Positions 1 to 7,655 are shown, counted from the stretch's first letter. The stretch is DNA of 8,965 nt from Actinomycetes bacterium (GCA_021826655.1 JAKAZC010000098.1:1-8965); one strand, 5' to 3'. Numbers and translations: made by a program. The notes: generated from the sequence alone by a model not told the origin.

Positions 1-935
1 AGGAGCGGTTCCTCCGATGCGCACCGCTCCTGGGCGTAGGGGCAGCGCGTGCGGAACCGGCAGCCCGACGGCGGGTCGAGGGGGGAGGGGAGCTCGCCGG
101 TCAGCGCCTTGTGATTCGAGGTGTGGTCGGGATCGGGCTCCGGGATCGACGCCAGGAGGGCCTCGGTGTACGGATGTGCCGCCGCCTGGTAGAGGTCGTC
201 GGAGCCGGAGATCTCCACCAGCTTGCCGAGGTACATGACGGCCACCCGGTCGCTCACGTTCTTCACCACGGCGAGATCGTGGGCGATGAAGACCATGGTG
301 AGCTGGAAGCGGGCCTTGAGGTCGGCCAGCAGGTTGAGGATCTGGGCCTGGACGGATACGTCGAGGGCGGAGACCGGCTCGTCGCAGATCAACAGGTCGG
401 GCTCGGCCATGAGGGCCCGGGCGATGCTGATGCGTTGGCACTGGCCCCCCGAGAACTCACCCGGCCGGCGATCACCGGCGGCGTCGGGGTCGATCCCCAC
501 GGCTTCGAGCATCTCGCGCACCTTCGCCGTGCGTTCCTGCTTGGTGCCCTTCCCCCAGATGGCGAGCGGCTCGGCGACGATGTCCTTGATCCGCCGCCGG
601 GGGTTGAGGGACGAGATGGGGTCCTGGAAGATCATCTGGATCTTGGTGCGCAGCTGGCGGAGGCTGCGGCCGCTCAGAGTGTTGAGATCCTGTCCCTGGT
701 AGTCGATGCTCCCCGAGGTGGCCGACTGGACCTGGACCAGGGTGCGTCCCGTGGTGGACTTGCCGCACCCGGACTCGCCCACCAGCCCGAGCGTCTCGCC
801 CCGGCGGACCTGGAAGGACACACCCGAGACGGCCTGGACCCGCTGGCGTCCGCTGCGGAACTCCACGACGAGGTCCCGCACGTCCAGGACGACGTCGTCG
901 GGCGCCTGGGGCACGGTGGTATCGGCGTGGGTCAC
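1..935 (-). CDS. oppF: Peptide-type ABC importer ATP-binding subunit F (partial, C-terminus off the left edge)
   Basis: This is the second ATPase of a peptide/nickel-type importer. It hydrolyses ATP in the cytoplasm as the partner of the OppD-like subunit encoded just upstream. I translated it by hand: 311 codons are open with no stop before the window edge. Visible motifs are Walker A GESGCGKST (residues 53-61), Q-loop FQDP (Q104), the FSGGQCQR signature (161-168), Walker B LLICDEP (181-187), D-loop SALD and H-loop His219. The C-terminal oligopeptide-transporter domain begins with GCRF..RCPYAQERC (Cys292, 298, 305). Family members are about 320-350 aa, so only a short tail is missing. The GTG start lies in a GTGA overlap with the oppD stop, and a GGAG sits 8 nt upstream (plus-strand 944-947), so translation is probably coupled. 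Family assignment is firm; the substrate is unknown. Confidence 0.93.
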   Translation of the reverse strand, partial: MTHADTTVPQAPDDVVLDVRDLVVEFRSGRQRVQAVSGVSFQVRRGETLGLVGESGCGKSTTGRTLVQVQSATSGSIDYQGQDLNTLSGRSLRQLRTKIQMIFQDPISSLNPRRRIKDIVAEPLAIWGKGTKQERTAKVREMLEAVGIDPDAAGDRRPGEFSGGQCQRISIARALMAEPDLLICDEPVSALDVSVQAQILNLLADLKARFQLTMVFIAHDLAVVKNVSDRVAVMYLGKLVEISGSDDLYQAAAHPYTEALLASIPEPDPDHTSNHKALTGELPSPLDPPSGCRFRTRCPYAQERCASEEPL

Positions 936-2104
936 GGCTGAGGCTCCGCTTCAGGGGTCCCGGACCCGGGCCCGTCGCCCCGTGGTCCGACGGCGGTAGG
1001 CGTGTCGGAGGAGGTCTGGGCCGATGGCGACCGTGGATCGAGGGACACCTTCACCGGTGGGGCGGTCGACACGCCGTCGACCAGGGGGAACCAGCAGGCG
1101 AAGAGATGGTCCGGCGAGCCGACGGAGCGCAGCGGTGGCTCCTGGGTCCGGCACTTGTCCTGGGCGTACCGGCAACGCGGGGCGAACCGGCACCCCGTCG
1201 GCGGGTGGATCAGGTCCGGGGGGCGCCCGGCGATGGCCTCGAGCCGGGAACCGCTCGGATCGGCCAGCCGCGGGATGGAGTCCATCAGTGCCCGGGTGTA
1301 GGGCATCTTGGTGTCGCTGAAGAGCGTGCGGGTCGGCGCTCGCTCGACGACGCGGCCCGCGTACATGACGACGATGTCGTCGGCCCGGGTGGCCACCACG
1401 CCCAGGTCGTGGGTGACCAGGATGACGGCCATGTGGCGTTCCCGCTGGAGATCGGCCAGGAGGTCGAGGATCTGGGCCTGGACGGTGACGTCGAGTCCGG
1501 TGGTCGGCTCGTCGGCCAGGACCAGACGGGGGGCGCAGGCCAGTGCGATGGCGATCATGACCCGCTGGCGCATGCCGCCGGACAGCTGGAACGGATACCA
1601 CCGCACCCGTTCCTCGGGGGAGGGGATGCCGACGGACCGCAGCAGCTCGACCGCGGTCGACTGTGCCTCCTTCTTGTCCATGCCGAGGTGGAGGACGAGC
1701 GACTCGGCGATCTGGGAACCGATCCGCTTGACCGGGTTGAGTGCGGTCATCGGGTCCTGGAAGATCATGGAGAGCTCTGCGCCCCACACCCCCCGAAGCT
1801 GGGACTCGGTCATCGAGGAGAGCTCATGGCCGCCGAAGTGGACCGTGCCGCTGCGCAGGACGTCGCGGGGCGGCAACAGTCCCATGATCGAGCGCGACAG
1901 CACCGTCTTGCCCGAGCCCGACTCGCCCACGATACCGAGGGTCTTGCCTTCGTAGACCTCGAAGGAGACCCCGTCGACGGCCCGGACGGTGCCCCGGGTC
2001 GTCCGGAACGACGTGTGGAGGTCGTCGACCACCAGGAGGGGTCCGTCGTGGGACCCGACGTCCTTGAACTCGAGGGTGCGCCCGTTCCGGCGATGCGCCC
2101 TCAA
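932..2104 (-). CDS. oppD: Peptide-type ABC importer ATP-binding subunit D
   Basis: Cytoplasmic ATPase, 390 aa, pairing with the OppF-like subunit to drive the permease. It carries Walker A GESGSGKT (60-67), Q-loop FQDP (Q116), signature LSGGMRQR (174-181), Walker B LVLADEP (194-200), D-loop GLDV and H-loop His232. The C-terminal oligopeptide-transporter domain has GCRFAPRCRYAQDKC (Cys305, 311, 318) and a fourth Cys337. In some solved DppD/OppD structures four such cysteines hold a 4Fe-4S cluster. Residues from about 345 onward form a Pro/Ser/Thr-rich tail without recognisable domain. The start is TTG in a TTGA overlap with the oppC stop. A GAGGGA 5 nt upstream (2110-2115) supports it, and no ATG lies between it and the conserved core. 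An in-frame GTG at codon 25 is a weaker alternative. Confidence 0.93.
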   Translation of the reverse strand: MRAHRRNGRTLEFKDVGSHDGPLLVVDDLHTSFRTTRGTVRAVDGVSFEVYEGKTLGIVGESGSGKTVLSRSIMGLLPPRDVLRSGTVHFGGHELSSMTESQLRGVWGAELSMIFQDPMTALNPVKRIGSQIAESLVLHLGMDKKEAQSTAVELLRSVGIPSPEERVRWYPFQLSGGMRQRVMIAIALACAPRLVLADEPTTGLDVTVQAQILDLLADLQRERHMAVILVTHDLGVVATRADDIVVMYAGRVVERAPTRTLFSDTKMPYTRALMDSIPRLADPSGSRLEAIAGRPPDLIHPPTGCRFAPRCRYAQDKCRTQEPPLRSVGSPDHLFACWFPLVDGVSTAPPVKVSLDPRSPSAQTSSDTPTAVGPRGDGPGSGTPEAEPQP

Positions 2105-3060
2105 AGCAGTCCCTCACGGATGTCGAAGCGCTGGCGCAGGCGGTCGCCGATCAGGTTGATCGACCACAGCAGGAGGAACATGGCCAGTGCCGGCCACATC
2201 ATGATCCACGGGTCGGTGGACAGGGCGTTGTTGGCCGTGCCCTCGTTGATCAGGTTGCCCCACGACGGGGTGGGCAGGTTGACCGACAGGCCGAGGAATG
2301 CGAGGGTCCCCTCGATCACGATGAGACCGGCCATCGTGATCAGGCTGAAGGTCACCATGACCGGGACCACGTTCGGGAGGATCTCGCGCAGGACCACCCG
2401 GGTGTCGGTCGCCCCCATGGTCTTGGCGGCGATGACGAAGTCTCGTTGGGCGAACGACAGGCTCGTGGCGCGTATCACCCGGAACATCAGGGGGATCGTG
2501 GCCACTCCCAGGATGATCGTGATGTGCAACAGCGACGCGCCCCAGAAGGTCACGATGGCGATGACGGCCACGATGGCCGGGAACGCCAGGATGATGAAGG
2601 AGCCTGCGTTGAGGGCCACGTCCAGGCGACCCCCCTTGTACCCCGAGACGAGGCCGGCGGTCCCGCCGACGATCAGACCGAGGGCGACGCCGAAGAACCC
2701 GACGACGAGTGACACCCGGGAGCCGAAGATGAGGCGGGCGAGCAGGTCCCTGCCCAGGTCGTCGGTCCCGAGCCAGTGGGCCGAGCTCGGGCCCTGGCTG
2801 AGCGCCGAGTAGTTCTGGAAGTTTGGGTTCTGCAGGGGGAGCACGTTGGCCAAGATCGATGCCAGGAGGACCACGGCCACCCAGCCGACGGCGAACCAGA
2901 ACAGGAAGCCGAGCGGCTTCTTGGCCAGGATGTCGTCGCCGTCGATGTGCTCGGTGGCGACGGCCATGACCGCCTCCTCGCCGGCGGCCATGCCGGGGAA
3001 CCGGTCGCCCAGCAGCTGGGACGACGCACCGGTGTCGAGGAGCTCTCTGTCGTCAGGCAT
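2101..3060 (-). CDS. oppC: Peptide-type ABC importer permease subunit C
   Basis: Inner-membrane permease of 319 aa, forming the channel with OppB. A hydrophilic N-terminus of about 50 residues precedes the first membrane segment (about 51-74). The family hallmark HWLGTDDLGRD follows at 95-105. Further membrane segments lie around 115-138, 152-173, 177-195, 232-256 and 285-305. The cytoplasmic EAA loop that contacts the ATPases is at about 208-230 (AAKTMGATDTR...EILPNV). The ATG start is 3 bp after the oppB stop, with GGGAG (3067-3071) 6 nt upstream, inside the end of oppB. ATGs at codons 24 and 32 are possible but less well placed. The length is slightly above the usual ~300 aa because of the N-terminal extension. 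Confidence 0.93.
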   Translation of the reverse strand: MPDDRELLDTGASSQLLGDRFPGMAAGEEAVMAVATEHIDGDDILAKKPLGFLFWFAVGWVAVVLLASILANVLPLQNPNFQNYSALSQGPSSAHWLGTDDLGRDLLARLIFGSRVSLVVGFFGVALGLIVGGTAGLVSGYKGGRLDVALNAGSFIILAFPAIVAVIAIVTFWGASLLHITIILGVATIPLMFRVIRATSLSFAQRDFVIAAKTMGATDTRVVLREILPNVVPVMVTFSLITMAGLIVIEGTLAFLGLSVNLPTPSWGNLINEGTANNALSTDPWIMMWPALAMFLLLWSINLIGDRLRQRFDIREGLL

Positions 3061-3063
3061 GGG

Positions 3064-4008
3064 TCACTCCCGCACCACTCTCGGGTCGACGATGGTGAAG
3101 ATGAAGTCGATGAGGAACTGGATGAGCACGTAGGCGATGGCCGCCACCAGGGCGATGCCCTGCACCACCAGGTAGTCGCGCTGCTCGACCGCCTGCACGA
3201 GGGCGTACCCGATGCCGGGGAGCACGAAGAGCAGCTCCACGACGAACGTGCCGGCGATGAGGGCGCCGATGTTGATGCCCGCCGCGGCCAGCAGCGAGAA
3301 GCTGGAAGGGCGGAACGCGTGGCGCCACATGATCCTTCTGCTGGACAGTCCCTTGGACCGCGCCATGGTGATGAAGTCCTGTTGCAGCGTGCTGATCAGA
3401 TCGGAGCGGAGCAGGCGGTAGTACACGGCGATCGAGCCCGCGGTGATGGCCACCGACGGCAGGATCATCTCGTGGAGGTTGGTGGCCGGACTCTGGGTGA
3501 ACGGCGTGTACCCCGTGGCCGGGAACCACCCGAGCCCCACGGCGAACACCGCAACCAGGATGGGCGCCACCACGAACGGCGGCAGGGCGAGGAGGCCGAA
3601 GGTGCTGGTGGTGGCCACGTTGTCGAGGGCCTTGTTGGGCTTGCGGGAGGTGACCAGTGCCAGTGGCACGGCCACGGCGAAGGCGATCAGCTGGGAGATG
3701 ATGATCAGTTCGAGGTCGACCGGCGCCCCGGTGGCCAGGATGTGGGTCACCGATTCGTGGTTGAGGTAGGAGGTGCCCAGGTTTCCCTGGAAGACCGCCC
3801 CCAGCCAGGTGAGGTACTGGCGCCACAGCGGGTAGTTGAGTCCCAGCTGCTTGAGCAGGATGGCCCGGTTGGCTGCGGTGTCGTTGGGTCCGAGGATGAC
3901 CGTGGTCGGGTCGCCCGGGAGCAGGTGGACGAGGAGGAAGGTCAGCACGGAGATGACGAACGCCACCACCACCAGCTGCAGGACCCTCCTGACCAGGTAC
4001 GTTCCCAT
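3064..4008 (-). CDS. oppB: Peptide-type ABC importer permease subunit B
   Basis: Inner-membrane permease, 314 aa, the usual family length. It starts MGTYLVRRVLQ, followed by a first membrane segment (about 9-30) that ends in the conserved LPGDP (30-34). The periplasmic-side hallmark QYLTWLGAVFQGNLGTSY is at 64-81. Later hydrophobic segments lie near 99-120, 136-160, 182-200, 236-262 and 280-305. The EAA loop (about 211-235, DFITMARSKGLSSRRI) should bind one of the ATPase subunits. The gene follows the binding-protein gene by 30 bp. Its own ribosome-binding site is weak (a GAGC-like stretch), so it may rely on read-through from upstream. The ATG at 4008 matches the typical N-terminus of the family. 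Confidence 0.94.
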   Translation of the reverse strand: MGTYLVRRVLQLVVVAFVISVLTFLLVHLLPGDPTTVILGPNDTAANRAILLKQLGLNYPLWRQYLTWLGAVFQGNLGTSYLNHESVTHILATGAPVDLELIIISQLIAFAVAVPLALVTSRKPNKALDNVATTSTFGLLALPPFVVAPILVAVFAVGLGWFPATGYTPFTQSPATNLHEMILPSVAITAGSIAVYYRLLRSDLISTLQQDFITMARSKGLSSRRIMWRHAFRPSSFSLLAAAGINIGALIAGTFVVELLFVLPGIGYALVQAVEQRDYLVVQGIALVAAIAYVLIQFLIDFIFTIVDPRVVRE

Positions 4009-4038
4009 ACGACGCTGCTCGACCGCTCGTCCGTGCCG

Positions 4039-5727
4039 CTACTTGGACAGCCAGATCTGGGTGGGGACGAAGATCCCCTCGTCGAAGGCGTACTGCTTGG
4101 CCCCGCTGGGCAGGGTCGGATTGGCGAAGTTCTGCACCCGGGAGGTCGCCACCTCGGTGAAGAGGTACTGCTCCAACCACAGGTAGGGCAGGTCCTTGGC
4201 CAACTGCTGGTTGACCGCCTGGTAGGCCTTGTTCCGGGTCGTCTGGTCGGTGGTGTGCCGGCCGGTCAGCAGGTTCTGCTCGATCACGGGGTCGCTGTTG
4301 CGGGCGAAGTTGAGGGCGATGCTCCCCACCGGCTTGGCCGTGGTGGTGCTCCACCAGACGTAGTTGAGGTCGGGATCGACGGCCCCGAACTGGTAGGAGG
4401 TGGCCGCCTGGAACTGCCCGGCGATGAAGTCGTTGATGAGGTTCGCCTGTTCGATCTGGCTGATGGTGACGTCGAACCCGACCTGGTTCCACATCTGCTG
4501 GATGATCTGGACCACCTGGCCGAGGCGGGGGTCGGTGATGGTGAGCAGGGTGAGCTTCGGCTGGCCGTGCTGGGCGGCGTATGCGGCCACGAGCTTCTTG
4601 GCGGCGGCGGGGTCGTAGGCCGGGTAGCCCGGATCCGAGTAGTAGGGGGAGCCGGAGAGGAACAGCCCGTTGACCGGTCTGGCGTACCCACCGCCGAAGA
4701 TCTTCTGCACGGTGGCCTGGTCGAGGCTCATGGCGAGCGCCTGTCGGATCGAGAGGTCGTTGGTCGGTGCGACCGCGGTGTTCAGCATGATGAACGCCAT
4801 GGTCGGTTCGCCGATGACGCCGGTCGACGTGTCCACGACCTGGTATCCGGACTGTCCGCTGAACCGCTTGATCGTGTCGGGGTCGGTCGACTGGAGCATG
4901 TCGATGCCCCCGGTCTTGAGGGTCGACTCGCGTTGGATGGTGTCGGGGATGGGCCGATAGGTGATCTGGTCGAGGTAGGGGAGTCCGGCACGCCAGTAGT
5001 TCGGGTTGCGGGTGACGGTGAAGTGGTCGTTGGGCTGCCAGTTCTGGTAGACGAACGGTCCGGTACCGACCGGGGTCGGGGTCTTGCTGCCCGCCTTGAC
5101 CGAGTCGATCATCGCCTGGCCGACGACGTAGCCGATCTGGGTGGTGAGGCCGGCGGCGAACCCGGGGTTCGGCGCCTCCAGCTGGTAGACGACCGTCATC
5201 GCGTCGGGCGTGGTGACCGAGGTGACCTGTGTGAGTGCCTGGCCGGTGAGGAGCGACGCCTTCAGTTCGTTGTAGTTGGACAGCACCACCGACGACGTGA
5301 GGGCGGAACCGTCGTTGAACTTGATGTTCGGCCGAAGGGCCATGGTCCAGGTGTCGTAGGTCGCGTTGGGGGTGATCGACTGGCACAGGTACGGCTGGAC
5401 GCTCCCGTCGGCGGCGACGGCGCACAGCGGGTCGTAGATGCTGTTGGCATAGATGAACCCGTTGGTGTCCCAGTGGTTGGTCGGCGGGTAGAAGCCGTCG
5501 ATCTCGGCCACGAGGCCGACGGTCAGCGAGCCGCCGGGTACCGGACTGCCGGTGCCTACCCCAGGTGTTGACCCCGACGCCGTGGTGGTGGAGGAGCCCG
5601 ACGAGGACGAGCCGCACGCCGCCAGCACACCGCCGGCCGCACCGGCCAAGACCACCGCTCCACCGGCCTTGGCACCCCGGGACAGGAAGGAACGACGGCT
5701 GATCTCTTGCGGCTCGGTCACGGACAT
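4039..5727 (-). CDS. oppA: Peptide-type ABC transporter substrate-binding lipoprotein with Tat signal
   Basis: Extracytoplasmic solute receptor (SBP family 5), 562 aa from the chosen ATG, which captures ligand and delivers it to OppBC. The N-terminus has a twin-arginine motif SRRSFLS (10-16), a hydrophobic stretch (about 22-36) and a lipobox LAAC with Cys38, followed by a Ser/Thr/Gly linker. It should therefore be Tat-exported and lipid-anchored. Family landmarks include a PVGTGPFVYQNWQPND segment, RNPNYWRAGLPYLDQI, and IRQALAMSLDQATV. The same reading frame is open far upstream, but that part shows no homology and lies before the signal peptide. The start is slightly uncertain: GGGGGA abuts the ATG, and is 6 nt from an in-frame GTG two codons later. 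It is first in the operon. The ligand is not identifiable; peptides are the default guess. Confidence 0.92.
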   Translation of the reverse strand: MSVTEPQEISRRSFLSRGAKAGGAVVLAGAAGGVLAACGSSSSGSSTTTASGSTPGVGTGSPVPGGSLTVGLVAEIDGFYPPTNHWDTNGFIYANSIYDPLCAVAADGSVQPYLCQSITPNATYDTWTMALRPNIKFNDGSALTSSVVLSNYNELKASLLTGQALTQVTSVTTPDAMTVVYQLEAPNPGFAAGLTTQIGYVVGQAMIDSVKAGSKTPTPVGTGPFVYQNWQPNDHFTVTRNPNYWRAGLPYLDQITYRPIPDTIQRESTLKTGGIDMLQSTDPDTIKRFSGQSGYQVVDTSTGVIGEPTMAFIMLNTAVAPTNDLSIRQALAMSLDQATVQKIFGGGYARPVNGLFLSGSPYYSDPGYPAYDPAAAKKLVAAYAAQHGQPKLTLLTITDPRLGQVVQIIQQMWNQVGFDVTISQIEQANLINDFIAGQFQAATSYQFGAVDPDLNYVWWSTTTAKPVGSIALNFARNSDPVIEQNLLTGRHTTDQTTRNKAYQAVNQQLAKDLPYLWLEQYLFTEVATSRVQNFANPTLPSGAKQYAFDEGIFVPTQIWLSK

Positions 5728-5771
5728 TCCCCCATTGCATCGTGTCGACCACACCGTGGTGGTCCTCTTCG

Positions 5772-5805
5772 GTCCGCCGGCACTGCAGCGTCGCTGCCGG
5801 CGGAC
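5772..5805. promoter_or_regulatory. 11-bp perfect inverted repeat in the oppA leader
   Basis: GTCCGCCGGCA (5772-5782) and TGCCGGCGGAC (5795-5805) are perfect reverse complements, separated by 12 nt. The structure lies 45-78 bp upstream of the oppA ATG. In the minus-strand transcript it would form a very stable GC-rich hairpin. It could equally be a double-stranded operator for a dimeric regulator. No T-run follows on either strand, so it is not an ordinary intrinsic terminator. The structure is seen directly; its function is inferred. Confidence 0.55.
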
Positions 5806-5853
5806 TGCGGAACTCCTGGTGGTGTGCATTCCAAACTGCTGGCACCGACTCTG

Positions 5854-5865
5854 CCACAGGTGTGG
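5854..5865. promoter_or_regulatory. Short CCACA-GG-TGTGG dyad
   Basis: Perfect 5-bp arms flank a 2-nt centre in the middle of the divergent region. This is the size of a small operator half-site pair, but dyads this short arise by chance in GC-rich DNA. Confidence 0.25.
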
Positions 5866-5914
5866 ACCATCGTGGGCGCACGTTAGTGCCCGCTCCCGGC
5901 GGGGTCCATGGCGA

Positions 5915-5928
5915 CGGGACCGGTCCCG
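5915..5928. promoter_or_regulatory. 14-bp perfect palindrome upstream of the GT39-like gene
   Basis: CGGGACCGGTCCCG is its own reverse complement and lies about 40 bp before the preferred start of the first glycosyltransferase. It is a candidate operator site. If translation began at the ATG at 5908 it would instead lie inside coding sequence. Confidence 0.35.
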
Positions 5929-5930
5929 GC

Positions 5931-5939
5931 GGGGGGGGG
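5931..5939 (+). repeat. Run of nine G
   Basis: A G9 homopolymer follows a CCCGGC. The same CCCGGC followed by four G occurs 30 bp upstream (5895-5904), so this is a short imperfect direct repeat with an expanded G tract. Such tracts can slip during replication. Confidence 0.6.
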
Positions 5940-5967
5940 ACACCGGTCGGCCGTCGGCCTGGGTACC

Positions 5968-7650
5968 ATGCCAGCCATGGATGCCGCACCCCCTGGTTCC
6001 ACCCCGGCGGCGGACGAGGCGCTCGACGTCGTGACCGTGGCGGTTCCGGAGGACCGGCGCGCCCGGACTCCGCCGGGCGGCACCCCTCCCCGGGCGGCAC
6101 CCCCCGACCCGGAGGGCCCGCCGTTCAGCCGCGCCACCGTGGTGATGCTCGTGGTGGGCGCGACGCTGGCCGTCGTCGTCGGGTTGGTACTCCGGTTCTG
6201 GACCCGTTCGGACCTCTGGCTCGACGAGGCCCTCACCGTCAACATCGCCCGCCAGCCCCTGCACGAACTCCCGTCGTACCTGAGGCGCGACGGCGCTCCA
6301 CCGCTGTTCTATGCGCTGCTGCACGTGTGGATCGGGCTCTTCGGGACCTCGGACGTCGCGGTGCGGGCACTGGCCGGTGTGTTCGGAGTGGCCACGGTGC
6401 CGCTGGCATGGCTGGCGGGCAGGCGACTCGGAGGGACGACGGGGGCGTGGGCGGCCATGCTGCTGGTCGCCACCTCGCCGTTCGCCGTCCGTTACGACAC
6501 CGAGACCCGGATGTACTCGCTGGTGGCCCTCCTCACCGTCCTCGGCTTCCTCGCCCTGGACCGCGCCCTGCGGTCGCCCAGACCCGGCAATCTGGTGGCC
6601 GTCGGTGCAGTCGCCGGGCTGCTTCTCTACTCGCACTACTGGTCCATCTACCTGCTCGCCACCACCCTGGCGTGGCTCTTGTACCAGTCCTGGCGGGGAC
6701 GGCCCGAGTGGCGTCGGGGTGCCCGGGCGTCATTCGTGGCGACGGCGGTCGGCTGTCTCACCTTCCTGCCGTGGGTCCCGACGTTCCTCTACCAGGCGCG
6801 GCACACCGGGACGCCGTGGGCGACGCCGGCGACGTTCGCGGCGATGGTCAACGCGGTCTCCTCCTTCGCCGGGGGCAGCACCAGCCAGGGGCGGGCACTG
6901 GCCCTCCTGTTCTTCGCGCTCGGCGGGCTCGGACTGTTCGGACTGGCCACCGACCGCCTCCACATCTCCGTCGACATCCGCACCCGCCCGCTCGGCCGCC
7001 CGCTGGCCGTCGTCGTGGTGGGGACGCTGGCCGTGGCCATCGCCGGGGGACTCGCCTCGAACAGCGCGTTCGACGCCCGTTACGCGTCGGTGGTGTTCGT
7101 ACCGCTGATCCTCCTGGTGTCGTTGGGGGTGACGGTCTTCCGCGACCGGCACGTCCGGGTCGGTGTGGTGGCCGTTGCGGTGGTCCTCGGGATCGCCGCC
7201 TCGGTGCCGAACGTGGTCACCAACCGCACCCAGGCGGGCGAGGTCGCCGCCACCATCTCGGCGACGGGGCGACCCGGGGACATCGTGGCCTACTGCCCGG
7301 ACCAATTGGGGCCGGCGGTCGCCCGGCTGCTGCCGACCGGCAGGTACACCCAGGTGACGTTCCCCCGCGGCACGGGCCCCGACTTCATCAATTGGGTCGA
7401 CTACGCGGCGGCCGTGCGCGCCGCGTCTCCGCTGCACTTCGCCCAGCACCTCGAGGCCCTGGCCGCGACAGGGCACCAGATCTACATGGTCTGGTCACCG
7501 GGCTACCAGGCGTACGGGGTCAGGTGCGAGGGCATCGTCCAGACGTTGCAGGCCAGCCCCGCCTTCACCCATGCCGAGGTGGTGACGAGTGATCCGCTCG
7601 CCTTCTACCAGCCGATGTTCCTGGTGCGCTTCACGCCGACCGGGTCCTGA
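5968..7650 (+). CDS. GT39/ArnT-like polytopic membrane glycosyltransferase
   Basis: Integral membrane GT-C-type glycosyltransferase, 560 aa from the chosen ATG. It probably moves a sugar from a polyprenyl-phosphate donor at the outer membrane face. A Pro/Gly-rich cytoplasmic N-terminus (about 1-54) precedes TM1 (56-76). The first outside loop carries the acidic catalytic motif LWLDEA (Asp86, Glu87), then RRDGAPPLFY (106-115). RYDTETRMYS (175-184) matches the family's second conserved motif. Roughly ten membrane segments follow to about residue 415, then a hydrophilic C-terminal domain (about 417-560). The start is uncertain: in-frame ATGs at 5908, 5968 and 5977 all lack a clear ribosome-binding site, and 5968 is a compromise. 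The stop is 5 bp before the next gene, suggesting an operon. Sugar and acceptor (protein, lipid or polysaccharide) are unknown; mannose is plausible. Confidence 0.82.
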   Translation: MPAMDAAPPGSTPAADEALDVVTVAVPEDRRARTPPGGTPPRAAPPDPEGPPFSRATVVMLVVGATLAVVVGLVLRFWTRSDLWLDEALTVNIARQPLHELPSYLRRDGAPPLFYALLHVWIGLFGTSDVAVRALAGVFGVATVPLAWLAGRRLGGTTGAWAAMLLVATSPFAVRYDTETRMYSLVALLTVLGFLALDRALRSPRPGNLVAVGAVAGLLLYSHYWSIYLLATTLAWLLYQSWRGRPEWRRGARASFVATAVGCLTFLPWVPTFLYQARHTGTPWATPATFAAMVNAVSSFAGGSTSQGRALALLFFALGGLGLFGLATDRLHISVDIRTRPLGRPLAVVVVGTLAVAIAGGLASNSAFDARYASVVFVPLILLVSLGVTVFRDRHVRVGVVAVAVVLGIAASVPNVVTNRTQAGEVAATISATGRPGDIVAYCPDQLGPAVARLLPTGRYTQVTFPRGTGPDFINWVDYAAAVRAASPLHFAQHLEALAATGHQIYMVWSPGYQAYGVRCEGIVQTLQASPAFTHAEVVTSDPLAFYQPMFLVRFTPTGS

Positions 7651-7655
7651 CCGGG

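Larger units (their letters stand above)
5728..5967. other. Divergent intergenic region between oppA and the glycosyltransferase genes
   Basis: About 240 bp separate two divergently oriented gene sets, so promoters for both should lie here. It contains three dyad structures and a G tract, listed separately. I looked for -35/-10 hexamers on both strands and found no pair with convincing sequence and spacing. Open frames crossing the region in either direction look like high-GC shadow frames. Confidence 0.6.

Noticed and set aside
111..941. Plus-strand open frame of 276 codons at the left edge
   Set aside because: The complementary strand encodes all ABC ATPase motifs of the OppF-like subunit without interruption.
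340..1500. Near-identical stretch GATCTGGGCCTGGACG at about 340 and 1470, as a possible DNA repeat
   Set aside because: Both copies encode the conserved VQAQIL region of the paralogous ATPases, so common ancestry and codon bias explain the match.
2776..5571. Very long plus-strand open frame (931 codons) opposite oppA/B/C
   Set aside because: It is antisense to genes with clear family motifs, has low-complexity Val/Gly/Asp/Glu/Arg-rich composition and shows no recognisable domain. Such frames are expected opposite high-GC genes.
3053..6100. Minus-strand open frame of 1015 codons overlapping oppB and oppA in another frame
   Set aside because: It is a Pro/Arg/His-rich shadow of the real genes, without motifs. 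The family motifs lie in the other frame.
5728..6636. Upstream extension of the oppA frame (about 300 codons) as part of the protein
   Set aside because: It would place the Tat/lipobox signal in the middle of the protein and overlaps the divergent glycosyltransferase gene. It shows no homology that I recognise.
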